64,000 nucleotides of DNA from contig NZ_JAUZVY010000002.1 in the NCBI RefSeq assembly GCF_030717955.1, positions 682,001 to 746,000 on the forward strand, in the 5' to 3' direction. The stretch comes from Alkalimonas delamerensis (GTDB lineage Bacteria; Pseudomonadota; Gammaproteobacteria; Enterobacterales; Alteromonadaceae). Below are positions 36,201-42,723 of this stretch, one piece after another (the stretch's first letter is position 1; the number at the start of each line of letters is the position of its first letter). The translations under genes and the position numbers were made by a program. The notes beneath the pieces were generated by a model that saw only the letters and a list, made by a program, of their open reading frames with translations, ran no database searches and was not told the DNA's origin.

Positions 36201-36804
36201 ACCTGAACACCACAGCCCGGGTACAGAGCCCCCGTTGCTGGATGAGCAGCAGGCCAGGAAAAACCTCGGACCCCAGGCGGCCATCTACAGCAACTTGTTG
36301 CCTATTTTTTACAACGAACACCAGCAGTTGCCACAGAAAATGCGGCTTCAATTGCAGCAGCAAGACTTCAAAGCCCTGCAGCATGAAGCTCACTCGCTAA
36401 AAGCAGCAGCTGCTTACATTGGTGCTTTTGGCATTGCTGCACTGTGTGAGCAGTTGGAAAGCCAGCTACGACAAACGCCACCTCAAACCCTGGCCCTGCC
36501 AGATTTGCTGTCGCAATTGGAGCAGCTGCTGGCTTTGTTGCACCAGCGCCTCGGTATTAGCAACAGCGCTGCTTCGCAAGTCCTGAGAAATCAACAGCTC
36601 AGGCAGAAACTGCAAGCTCTGCTGCCGATGCTGCAGCAATCTGATCTGGCGGCTGAACCGATGCTGGAACGTTTGCAGCAACAATTGGGGCAGTCTGTCT
36701 ATGCTGAAAAAGTTGCCGAACTCAGCCATACTGTAGCCAATATCGAGTTTGAGCAGGCTTGCGAGCTGCTGCAAGCCCTGTTGCAACAATTGGAGCCCGA
36801 GTGA
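30253..36804 (+). CDS. Giant multidomain hybrid histidine kinase with a pseudokinase front end
   Basis: A 2183-residue predicted cytoplasmic protein. Order: a Ser/Thr kinase-like domain (1 to about 270); an AAA/STAND-type ATPase with Walker A GYSGSGKTS near 314-322 and Walker B LVLFLDDVQWAD near 440; a long helical TPR-like region (about 600-1290); GAF (about 1297-1430); a coiled coil; a histidine kinase with His1474 in MSHEIRTPINAVIG and ATPase boxes NLLNNAIKF and GGSGLGLT; receiver 1 (Asp1764); receiver 2 (Asp1904); and HPt (His2047 in AHSLKAAAAYIGA). The kinase-like part keeps LAPEATGRIN and DQRADLYALGV, but the catalytic loop reads YILKEIKAEAIFW, lacking the HRD aspartate and the metal-binding Asn. 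The next gene is a diguanylate cyclase 1 base away, its probable output. Confidence 0.9.
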   Translation: MYRLSDFSAVHELPSLSATHRLFTAFHTGLGHVLLLSTSQQQQPAQSPPVRPDFLPEQVATFTESHQLFEVLSAESGLLNFQQVQHEVQQGRIQALAAIISLARLVQQAHQAGYILKEIKAEAIFWSAHADKALLIHCPQASTIQTVRPGLHQSTLELSSLRTLAPEATGRINCPLDQRADLYALGVLSYAILAGDFPFLQQEPLALIHAHIAKTPQPLIELLAELDSRLACIIDALLQKDPNARYQSIDAVLSDLRRCEQPVSAEPFVPALFSGMQTLPFPERLYEREQDVEKLIDAYQRARDNRSQLVLVRGYSGSGKTSLIEQLPPATLGHPTFFVQGKHDQYLKNRFFSALTSALGQLAEAILQEPAKALADWQQRLQQAAGDDGALLWELVPEWKSLLASNNQPMKEPSSLAAASELARFDQLMLRLLHAISEANYSLVLFLDDVQWADRATLRWLEQLADIAPDIRLLLLISYRDHEIDDQHPLHFTLKQFQQSRIQQQQLDLKPLSSRATLQFVADTLHGSADTFEPLAELLLQKTSGNPFYLKQLMQKLYQSKLLQLQLDGSWQWDQKAIAELSISDNHASITADRLHRFPSRTQQLFQWLAILGERVSFQLLAQLAKLSPPELEQQLAEAINSGILIAYTTSDGQQLDAVRFAHDRLQQAALQLVSPDERLALHLQIALHYFSRLSANEQQSEVLTYLHHFNLALPLSLRHIAAEHLAELNLTAGRKALSSNAYFNAQRFFQQGCDLLSEHNKHPLLAELLLGLAQSAYLTQQYALAWHCCEELNSLSSDPLQRLRSCQQQILIHFARNQLTEAYELAQQQLKPLGIDIVAQPEMVALYPGVLQLYQRDTIGQLLQQQKAQDPLQLQMMEILGMLFTVAYIISPLHYMTVSYHLLTLTLKHGHSSASALGYLGHAMHLIAIFGQYSEALEFADLAVQVDAGFDKKYRAQLQFQRAAAVLPWRAPLQQSLQALEQSHHLGLQDGQLEYAAHAVLFGSFYRVLSGEPLAQVQLFGEQSIQFLSEKQFPYNLQFCQLWQQFTLSMQDTPAQATLLEGPDFSESTQLSELEQPQNKTLLFCYHCLKLMQAFIMRSGDEQQHLQAAAPLADVALALYHQTEFYFFQGLTAARYLHQQGLTPDKKNQLEQQLHSAIDKLSDWANHCPSNHLHKLRLLQAEQACLTGAIDAWQLYQQAIELSQTQSFTQHTALAHELAADYWLRMQQPAYAREHTASAWLCYHHWQCHAKTQQMMLDAPELAQHPMLLAAADSSADQQLDLASVLKAAETLAGEIDLQAFLLQMLQLMVENAGAQDGCLLMLSDGDKLELQASTVQPPPVLPEKLLNLVHRTKQSRLINNTSHSHLYPPANEGPKAVLCIPMVVHDQIRGVLYLQHQALTGVFRQEGIQLLQLLANQTAILFDNARLSQQLLEANRNLEQKVASRTRDLAQAKIKAEAATEAKSAFLARMSHEIRTPINAVIGLSRLASRDCRDPEQQDYLSKIRGSGEMLLSLINDILDFSKVEAGKLSLEKNRFSLSHVVQQAIHMTALKAHSKGLELVADLSAEIPAELIGDPLRIQQLLVNLLNNAIKFTESGSVCLMLHGTPQAGGRYKLHGSVTDTGIGMTEQQQKRLFQSFNQADESITRKYGGSGLGLTICKQLCELMGGEIWLESEAGYGSTFYFTIELQASEYQPQQKYQALVKRQLRALVVDDMALTRMVLLKQLDELGVQAEQCSNGQDAIRRIEQAESSQHPYDFILMDWRMPGMDGIETARSIQQRLGSRSPHILMVSAYDKAQAKASMKDVKIEQFLEKPVNYSMLLDAISPLLYQQQGAAAPTAPLGSEVPNLQGKRLLLVEDHLINRQVALGFLQDTEADIDCAEHGQAALDLLQQHHYDLVLMDIQMPEMDGLTASRKIRQELKLTEMPVIAMTAHALQEDIDKSLDAGMNAHLTKPIDPDQLYQTLGRFLPGQTMTAPSGPPPEHHSPGTEPPLLDEQQARKNLGPQAAIYSNLLPIFYNEHQQLPQKMRLQLQQQDFKALQHEAHSLKAAAAYIGAFGIAALCEQLESQLRQTPPQTLALPDLLSQLEQLLALLHQRLGISNSAASQVLRNQQLRQKLQALLPMLQQSDLAAEPMLERLQQQLGQSVYAEKVAELSHTVANIEFEQACELLQALLQQLEPE

Positions 36805-36805
36805 A

Positions 36806-37744
36806 ATGGATTCTGCCACATCAATGGAGTCTGGCGTCAACCACCGGCAACGGGTGCTGATCATCGATGATCAAAAAACCAATCTGAAGATTCTGGCAGA
36901 TATTTTGCGTCAGGATGTCGATGTGACTTTGGCACACTCGGCAGAGCAAGGGTTGCGAAAAGCCACCGAGTACCTGCCAGACTTGATCTTACTGGATGTG
37001 ATGATGCCTGGCATCAGTGGTTTCGAGCTGATTAAACGATTAAAGCATCACAGTCTGACCAGTGCTATCCCGGTTATTTTTATTACCGCCCTAAACGACA
37101 GCAGCCATGAAGAACAAGGGCTACGCCTTGGTGCTTGTGATTACATCTACAAGCCCTTCCACGCCGCCATAGTGCAGGCCCGGGTCCGACTGCATCTGCA
37201 GCTGACCCGCCAGCGAAAAATGCTGGAGCAACTGGCCCACATCGACCCACTGACCGGCATTGCCAACCGGCGTCGCTACAGTCAACTGCTGGAACAGTAT
37301 TGGCGCAGCGCCATCCGTCAGCAAAGCCAGCTTTGTGTGGTGATGCTGGACATCGATCACTTTAAAGAATACAACGATCACTATGGTCATGCTGCCGGCG
37401 ACAAGGTACTGCACCAGGTTGCCCATTGCCTGAAAGACAGTTTAAAACGCCCGCATGATTTTATTGCCCGTTATGGCGGAGAAGAATTTGTCATGCTGCT
37501 ACCAGACAGCACCGAACATGGCAGCCAGCAACTGATTGAGCATTGCTTTGCCGCCTTGGCTCAGCTGGCCATTCCCCATGAGTTCTCCCCGGTCAGCGAT
37601 GTGATCACGTTAAGCGCTGGGGGTATCTGTTGCTCGCCGAACCGACAACACAAGCTGGAGGATTGCCTGAAGCAAGCGGATGATAGGCTGTACCAGGCCA
37701 AACAGCAGGGAAAAAACCGTTTGTGTTGGTATTGCCCAGAGTAA
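36806..37744 (+). CDS. Response-regulator diguanylate cyclase (REC-GGDEF)
   Basis: A 312-residue protein. The receiver domain starts RVLIIDDQKTNLKIL and has the phospho-acceptor Asp64 in LILLDVMMPG. A GGDEF domain follows, with active site GGEEF at residues 224-228 and an intact inhibitory I-site RPHD at 215-218, so product feedback is expected. It makes c-di-GMP when activated by phosphorylation, in the manner of PleD and WspR. The ATG at 36806 begins one base after the stop of the hybrid kinase, which ends in an HPt domain able to pass phosphate to this receiver. The pairing as one pathway is inferred from adjacency. Confidence 0.95.
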   Translation: MDSATSMESGVNHRQRVLIIDDQKTNLKILADILRQDVDVTLAHSAEQGLRKATEYLPDLILLDVMMPGISGFELIKRLKHHSLTSAIPVIFITALNDSSHEEQGLRLGACDYIYKPFHAAIVQARVRLHLQLTRQRKMLEQLAHIDPLTGIANRRRYSQLLEQYWRSAIRQQSQLCVVMLDIDHFKEYNDHYGHAAGDKVLHQVAHCLKDSLKRPHDFIARYGGEEFVMLLPDSTEHGSQQLIEHCFAALAQLAIPHEFSPVSDVITLSAGGICCSPNRQHKLEDCLKQADDRLYQAKQQGKNRLCWYCPE

Positions 37745-37763
37745 ATCTGCCGCTTTAAAAACA

Positions 37764-37787
37764 AACAAGGAGCCGAAGCTCCTTGTT
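37764..37787 (-). terminator. Terminator between the cyclase gene and efp
   Basis: A perfect 10-bp stem AACAAGGAGC/GCTCCTTGTT (37764-37773 with 37778-37787) with a four-base loop. On the minus strand a T-rich tail follows, so it mainly ends efp. The plus-strand tail is weak. Confidence 0.75.
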
Positions 37788-37800
37788 GTTAATCGATAGC

Positions 37801-37842
37801 TTTTAGCTTTTAGCTTTTAGCTTTTAGCTTTTAGCTTTTAGC
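37801..37842. repeat. Six perfect tandem copies of a 7-bp unit at the end of efp
   Basis: The unit TTTTAGC (plus strand) is repeated six times without a mismatch. On the coding strand the first copies supply the last codons GCT-AAA-AGC and the TAA stop of efp, and the remaining copies lie past the stop. A gain of units would not alter the protein, because the stop is met in the second unit. Confidence 0.97.
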
Positions 37843-38391
37843 CCGGCTGCGGTACTCGTCGGTCCGGGTGTCAATTTCAATCCGATCACCGGTTTCGACA
37901 AAGGCTGGCACCATCAGCTCAAAGCCGGTATCCAGCTTAGCGGGCTTCATCACTTTGCCAGTGGTATCGCCTTTGGCCGCAGGCTCCGTGTAGACCACTT
38001 CCCGCACGACGATGGTCGGCAAATCTACCGAAATAGGACGCTCGCCATAGAACACCAAAGTACACTGCATGCCATCACCCAAATACTTCAGGGCGCTTTC
38101 CATGTTCTCGGCTTCAACTTCGTACTGGTTGTACTCTTCGTCCATAAAGACATACATAGGATCAGCGTAGTAAGAATAAGTGACTTCTTTGTTTTCCAGA
38201 ATCACTTGTTCAAACTTGTCATCAGCACGGTAAACTGTTTCAGTTCCCTGGCTGTTCAGCAGGTTTTTTAGCTTCATTTTAACCACAGCCGCATTGCGAC
38301 CGGACTTGTTGTACTCTGCTTTTAAAATAACCATTGGCTCGCCAGAGACCATAATCACCTGACCAGCGCGCAATTCTTGTGCAGTTTTCAT
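37831..38391 (-). CDS. efp: Elongation factor P (arginine type)
   Basis: A 186-residue translation factor that rescues ribosomes stalled at polyproline. It starts MKTAQELRAGQVIMV, as in the Pseudomonas-type EF-P, and has Arg32 at the tip of the first loop (NKSGRNAAVV) instead of the Lys34 of E. coli EF-P. Arg32-type EF-P is rhamnosylated by EarP, and earP is directly upstream. All three beta-barrel domains are present, ending near DTRTDEYRSRAKS. Two ATGs are adjacent; I take the second (38391) by similarity, the first (38394) being also possible. The last codons are part of a heptamer repeat. Confidence 0.96.
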   Translation of the reverse strand: MKTAQELRAGQVIMVSGEPMVILKAEYNKSGRNAAVVKMKLKNLLNSQGTETVYRADDKFEQVILENKEVTYSYYADPMYVFMDEEYNQYEVEAENMESALKYLGDGMQCTLVFYGERPISVDLPTIVVREVVYTEPAAKGDTTGKVMKPAKLDTGFELMVPAFVETGDRIEIDTRTDEYRSRAKS

Positions 38392-39572
38392 CATAACAGT
38401 AGTTTCTTCTTACCTGGAAAATTTGGCGTTAGTATAAATTTATTTTCAACAAAACGCACCAGATTCTTTGCCAGATCCCCCTGCAGGTTCAGCCGGCTAT
38501 GCCATTGTGTACAGTGCTGCTGCCAATCTGGTAATAGCGGTAACACCGCTTGCCAATCGGCAACAACCCCTTGTTGGTTATTCCAATGCAACCACAAAGG
38601 CCACAGTCGCTGCTCCAGCTCAGACGGCATATCAGCGGTAAACCGCTGCCAAAACGCCGCCAACTTGGTCAGCTGCTGGTCTTCATCTTGTCGGTACAGC
38701 TGCCAAACAAAGGGCTTACCCGCCCAAATCGCCTGCACCAGTGAGTCTTCACCGCGAATAAAGTTCACATCGGCGCACCAAAGCAGTTGGTCAAACTGCT
38801 GTTGTGGCAGGTAAGGCAACAGCTGCAAACGCAAGCGGCCAAGTTGCAGTACATCGGTGTGGATTAGCTCTGGCCAGAGCTGACGCAACTGCTCCACCAA
38901 AGCCCCGGCCGGTACCAGGCAAGTTACAGGCTCAGTTTGCTGTCCCCAAAGCCTTAGCAAAGCAGCCAGATCGGGATGGCTGTATGCGAAAAGGCAAATA
39001 AGCTGATGGGACTGCGCAGCCGTGGGCACACCAAAATGATGCAGCAGCTGCTGCCGGCCACCGTGCGCCAGCCAGTGCTGCTGCAGGCAACGTTGTTCAG
39101 CTCGTTGCAGCAAGCCGCCGGTTTTGTCGGTAAAACCGGGAAAGAAAAAATACTTCTGCAGCGGCAGCTGAGGATGTGGTGAAGGCAAACCATGGCACTG
39201 CTCGACCCAATCTTCGGCCGACAAATAATCCAGATTCAGCCAGATGGGCGCCACTTTGGTCTGCACCATGGCGTTGAGGTAGCTGGACGGCAGCTCGCAA
39301 GCAAAAGCTTCAATCACCACCTGGGCGCTCCCAGCTTCAGCGACCAGCCCATCAACATCCTTTGTCCAATGCAGCACTTCGACGCCAACGGACAGGCTTT
39401 GATGGGATAACGCTGGCTGCACCTCGCTGCAAATACGCTGAAAACTGACTAAATCATCCACCCAGAGCCGGATATTCAGACCATACTCTTGCCGCAACTG
39501 ACTGGCCAGGCGCCAACAAACACCGATATCACCAAAGTTATCGATCACCCGGCAAAATATATCCCAGCGCAT
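38391..39572 (-). CDS. earP: EF-P arginine rhamnosyltransferase EarP
   Basis: A 393-residue GT-B glycosyltransferase of the former DUF2331 family. It starts MRWDIFCRVIDNFGDIGVCW with the catalytic Asp of the NFGDIG block, and the C-terminal half has FIRGEDSLVQAIWAGKPFVW, which binds dTDP-rhamnose. It transfers L-rhamnose from dTDP-beta-L-rhamnose to Arg32 of EF-P. Its TGA stop overlaps the efp start (TGATG), so the enzyme and its substrate are made from one mRNA. The rhamnose-donor genes are not in the window. Confidence 0.96.
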   Translation of the reverse strand: MRWDIFCRVIDNFGDIGVCWRLASQLRQEYGLNIRLWVDDLVSFQRICSEVQPALSHQSLSVGVEVLHWTKDVDGLVAEAGSAQVVIEAFACELPSSYLNAMVQTKVAPIWLNLDYLSAEDWVEQCHGLPSPHPQLPLQKYFFFPGFTDKTGGLLQRAEQRCLQQHWLAHGGRQQLLHHFGVPTAAQSHQLICLFAYSHPDLAALLRLWGQQTEPVTCLVPAGALVEQLRQLWPELIHTDVLQLGRLRLQLLPYLPQQQFDQLLWCADVNFIRGEDSLVQAIWAGKPFVWQLYRQDEDQQLTKLAAFWQRFTADMPSELEQRLWPLWLHWNNQQGVVADWQAVLPLLPDWQQHCTQWHSRLNLQGDLAKNLVRFVENKFILTPNFPGKKKLLL

Positions 39573-39575
39573 CCA

Positions 39576-39950
39576 TCAGGCTCCAAGCAACAAGCGCATC
39601 AAGCTGCCAAAACCCACCCGCAATCCCAGCACGGCGATGGCAAGCAGCAAACCGCTGGTCATCAGCGCAAGCAGCAAGTAGCCCAACCGCACCACCCTGG
39701 CTTTCAGTCGCTGCCAGAAGCCCATGTCGCTGGTGATCCGCGGGGCTGGTGTTCGAAATAATTTAATCACCAACAAAGCCGCCAAACAAACCAGCATCAG
39801 CAGTAGCCAGAACAGCACCGAGCTTTGATGTGGCACTCTGCTGTGCCACAGCTGCCAAACAAACACCAGTGCGGAAGCAATAGCTCCGGCAAACACCAAC
39901 CAAAAACCAGGTGCCAGTAAAGTAGCCATCCGGTGATAAAAATTCAGCAT
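39576..39950 (-). CDS. Uncharacterised membrane protein
   Basis: A 124-residue protein with three hydrophobic segments (around APGFWLVFAGAIASALVF, LFWLLLMLVCLAALLVI and LGYLLLALMTSGLLLAIAV). There are basic residues between the second and third. No known domain is recognised. The gene is packed tightly: 3 bases before earP and sharing one base (TAATG) with the gene upstream. It is therefore probably in the efp-earP transcript, but no role in EF-P modification is implied. Confidence 0.75.
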   Translation of the reverse strand: MLNFYHRMATLLAPGFWLVFAGAIASALVFVWQLWHSRVPHQSSVLFWLLLMLVCLAALLVIKLFRTPAPRITSDMGFWQRLKARVVRLGYLLLALMTSGLLLAIAVLGLRVGFGSLMRLLLGA

Positions 39951-40492
39951 TAGGTCCTTTCCTTTTGCTTGTCATGCACTTGCTGTAAGAGAGGGTAAAG
40001 CGCCAACAACCCGCTTTCTCCAAGCATGTCGCCAATCACCCAGACTTGTTCAAAAGGGTGGGAGGCCGGTAGATGCAGTCGTGGAAAATGTGCCAGCATT
40101 TCATCCCGGGTCCACAAGGGGTTGGCATTGCGGATCACCAACCAGACACGCTTGCTGTCGTAGCGTTTTTCAGCCTTACTGGCCAATAAACTGTTCAATG
40201 CGGCCACCAGCCGGGCCTCCGCCGGCATTCGCATCAACTGCAGCAGCTCACGGTGGGTATGAGGACTGAGCTCACGTCCAAGGATATGCATGGCTTCAGC
40301 TTCACTGCCGTACAGGTGGGCAATTTCCAGATCCAGCTTTTGATCGTCGTAATAGCAGGAAACATCTGGCCGGCGCGGTTCATTGTGCCAGATATGACGC
40401 ATTTTAACGCCAAAGTCGCGTTCGTACAGCCGCATAAAAATTCGGGCCGCTTCGTGCTCCAGCTCTATTTTTTCGTCACGTCCCGATGCCAT
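39950..40492 (-). CDS. Uncharacterised protein with a PD-(D/E)XK-like pattern
   Basis: A 180-residue soluble protein. RRPDVSCYYDDQKLDLEIAH near residues 41-60 resembles the PD...(D/E)xK core of restriction-type nucleases, with Asp after Pro and DLEIA at the second position, but Lys is replaced by Ala. The rest is helical and basic, rich in Arg and Leu. The resemblance is by eye and weak, so function stays open. It is the first gene of the probable four-gene unit ending with efp. Its stop overlaps the next start by one base. Confidence 0.7.
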   Translation of the reverse strand: MASGRDEKIELEHEAARIFMRLYERDFGVKMRHIWHNEPRRPDVSCYYDDQKLDLEIAHLYGSEAEAMHILGRELSPHTHRELLQLMRMPAEARLVAALNSLLASKAEKRYDSKRVWLVIRNANPLWTRDEMLAHFPRLHLPASHPFEQVWVIGDMLGESGLLALYPLLQQVHDKQKERT

Positions 40493-40676
40493 CTTCTGTT
40501 TCCCGCTGCTGCCCTATGTTGCCTTGATGTCACTGCCGCAACAAGGGGCCATAACCACCATCGCAATCCGTAAACTTCGAAAATACCAAGCAATTTTCTG
40601 ATTTTCAACTAGCATTATGAAGACTAGGGTCAACAGGCCCTTCAACAATGGAACTCAATCAACAAAGCGAGGTGTT

Positions 40677-40877
40677 ATGCAACGGATCATTGGAATTGCA
40701 GCTTTGGCTGCCGGAGCCATCTTACTCTATTTTTCCTACACCGAGTACCATTCAACCGCATCGCAAATTACCGAAGTACTGACCGGAAACCCCACCGACA
40801 ACACGGTGCTTTATTTGGTGCTGGGTGTCATTGCCGTCATCCTGGGCTTGGGTTTGCTGCTGCGAAAAGGCCGCTAA
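40677..40877 (+). CDS. DUF3185 small membrane protein
   Basis: A 66-residue protein with two membrane helices (IIGIALAAGAILLYF-like N-terminal segment and VLYLVLGVIAVILGLGLLL) joined by TEVLTGNPTDNTV, which matches the DUF3185 pattern of a short loop containing TGxPTD. The ATG at 40677 has GAGG upstream. A start at 40617 would add 20 residues unlike the family. Function unknown. The gene stands alone in 440 bases between the uncharacterised nuclease-like gene and glnS. Confidence 0.8.
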   Translation: MQRIIGIAALAAGAILLYFSYTEYHSTASQITEVLTGNPTDNTVLYLVLGVIAVILGLGLLLRKGR

Positions 40878-40885
40878 TCAATAAA

Positions 40886-40910
40886 AAAGGGCCATGCAAG
40901 CAGGCCCTTT
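40886..40910 (-). terminator. Terminator of glnS
   Basis: Stem AAAGGGCC/GGCCCTTT (40886-40893 with 40903-40910). On the minus strand it is followed by T-rich sequence, 22 bases past the glnS stop. It can also act for the DUF3185 gene. Confidence 0.85.
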
Positions 40911-40931
40911 CCCAGACAAAGCAGCGGTCTT

Positions 40932-42596
40932 TTAAGCGCCGTCGTTCCAGCTGTCACGTAAGCCAACGGTACGGTTAAATACCGGGCGCTCTGGTGTCGA
41001 GTCCTGGCTGTCGGCGCAGTAATAGCCCTCGCGCTCAAACTGATACGCTTTGCCAGCTTCGGCTTGCGCTAATGATGGCTCGACCCAACCTTGTTTCACC
41101 ACCAGCGAGTCCGGGTTCAAACACTGCAAAAAGTCTTCTTCGGCAGCCGGGTTCGCCACCTTAAATAAGCGATCATAGACCCGGAACTCTGCGGCCACTG
41201 CCTGACTGGCTTCGACCCAGTGGATGACACCACGAACTTTGCGACCATCGGCTGGGTTTTCACCCAGGGTTTCTGGTAAATAGCTGCAGACCAACTCAAT
41301 GATGTGGCCATCGTCATCTTTAACAACTTCTTCGGCCTGAATCACATAGGCATTGCGCAAACGTACGCAGCCGCCGGTCACCAAGCGTTTGTACTTTTTA
41401 TTGGCTTCTTCCCGAAAATCAGCCTGATCGATGTAAACCACCTTGCCAAACGGCACTTTCCGCTGTCCCAAGCTATCATCGTTCGGGTGATTGGGCGCGT
41501 CCAGCCATTGCAATTCATCATCCGGATAATTGCAGATGGTTACTTTTAACGGCTCCAATACAGCCATGGCACGAGGTGCCCGCACATTCAAATCGTCCCG
41601 AATGCACGACTCCAAAGCGCTCATCTCAATGATGTTGTCTTGCTTGGTGACACCAATGCGCTTGGCAAACTCGCGAATGGACTCCGGGGTGTAGCCACGG
41701 CGACGCAAGCCGGCAATGGTTGGCATCCGCGGATCATCCCAGCCTTGCACCAGTTCTTTTTCCACCAGGGTTTGCAGCTTGCGCTTGCTCATCACGGTGT
41801 ATTCCAGATTCAGGCGGGAAAACTCAATTTGCTGCGGGTGACAATCAATGCTGATGTTGTCCAGGATCCAGTCGTACAAACGGCGGTTGTCCTGAAACTC
41901 CAGGGTACACAAGGAATGAGTAATACCTTCCAGCGCATCGGAAATGCAATGGGTAAAATCGTACATCGGGTAAATGCACCATTTGTCACCGGTTTGGTGG
42001 TGGTGGGCAAACTTCACTCGGTAAAGAACAGGATCACGCATGCAAATAAAGGGCGATGCCATGTCGATTTTGGCTCGCAGCGAGCACTCCCCTTCCTTAA
42101 AACCACCAGCCCGCATTTTCTCAAACAAAGCGAGGTTTTCTGCCGGCGAAGTATCACGGGTCGGGCTGTGCTTGCCAGGCTTAGTGAGGCTGCCACGGTA
42201 CTCGCGCATTTCTTCCGCATTTAAGTAACAAACATAGGCCAGGCCTTTGTTTATCAACTCAACGGCAAAGCCATACAACTGGTCGAAATAATCCGAGGAA
42301 TAATGCACCGGCTCTTCCCAGTCAAAACCCAGCCATTTCACATCCTGCTGGATGGAGTGCACAAAGTCGATGTTCTCTTTTTCCGGGTTGGTATCGTCAA
42401 AGCGCAAATTGCAGCTGCCCTGATAATCAGCGGCGATGCCAAAGTTCAGGCAGATGGACTTGGCATGGCCAATGTGCAAAAAGCCATTGGGCTCTGGCGG
42501 AAAACGGGTATGCACCGAGCTGTGCTTGCCACTGGCTAAGTCTTTATCAATGATTTGACGAATAAAATTGCTGGGGCGATGATCAACGTCCGCCAT
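40932..42596 (-). CDS. glnS: Glutaminyl-tRNA synthetase
   Basis: A 554-residue class I synthetase. It contains the HIGH motif as FLHIGHAKSICLNFGIA and the KMSKS motif as VMSKRKLQTLV. The LRFDDTNPEKE and GWDDPRMPTIAGLRRRGYTP blocks are also present, so acceptor- and anticodon-binding regions are complete. The ATG at 42596 gives MADVDHRPSNFIRQIID as in E. coli; an upstream start would add nine unmatched residues. It charges tRNA-Gln directly. Monocistronic with its own terminator. Confidence 0.98.
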   Translation of the reverse strand: MADVDHRPSNFIRQIIDKDLASGKHSSVHTRFPPEPNGFLHIGHAKSICLNFGIAADYQGSCNLRFDDTNPEKENIDFVHSIQQDVKWLGFDWEEPVHYSSDYFDQLYGFAVELINKGLAYVCYLNAEEMREYRGSLTKPGKHSPTRDTSPAENLALFEKMRAGGFKEGECSLRAKIDMASPFICMRDPVLYRVKFAHHHQTGDKWCIYPMYDFTHCISDALEGITHSLCTLEFQDNRRLYDWILDNISIDCHPQQIEFSRLNLEYTVMSKRKLQTLVEKELVQGWDDPRMPTIAGLRRRGYTPESIREFAKRIGVTKQDNIIEMSALESCIRDDLNVRAPRAMAVLEPLKVTICNYPDDELQWLDAPNHPNDDSLGQRKVPFGKVVYIDQADFREEANKKYKRLVTGGCVRLRNAYVIQAEEVVKDDDGHIIELVCSYLPETLGENPADGRKVRGVIHWVEASQAVAAEFRVYDRLFKVANPAAEEDFLQCLNPDSLVVKQGWVEPSLAQAEAGKAYQFEREGYYCADSQDSTPERPVFNRTVGLRDSWNDGA

Positions 42597-42682
42597 AACT
42601 GATTGAATCCTTTTCTGGTGCAAACGAAAATTTGGCTCATTATAACAGCGAAACCTGCACTTAACAGTGGCTCCTGAATGAA

Positions 42683-42705
42683 AAAGGGGCCTAACAGGCC
42701 CCTTT
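42683..42705 (-). terminator. Terminator of the second TonB-dependent receptor
   Basis: A 9-bp perfect stem AAAGGGGCC/GGCCCCTTT (42683-42691 with 42697-42705). On the minus strand it is followed by TT and lies 18 bases past the receptor stop. Confidence 0.88.
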
Positions 42706-42723
42706 CATTGAGATACGCTTTTC

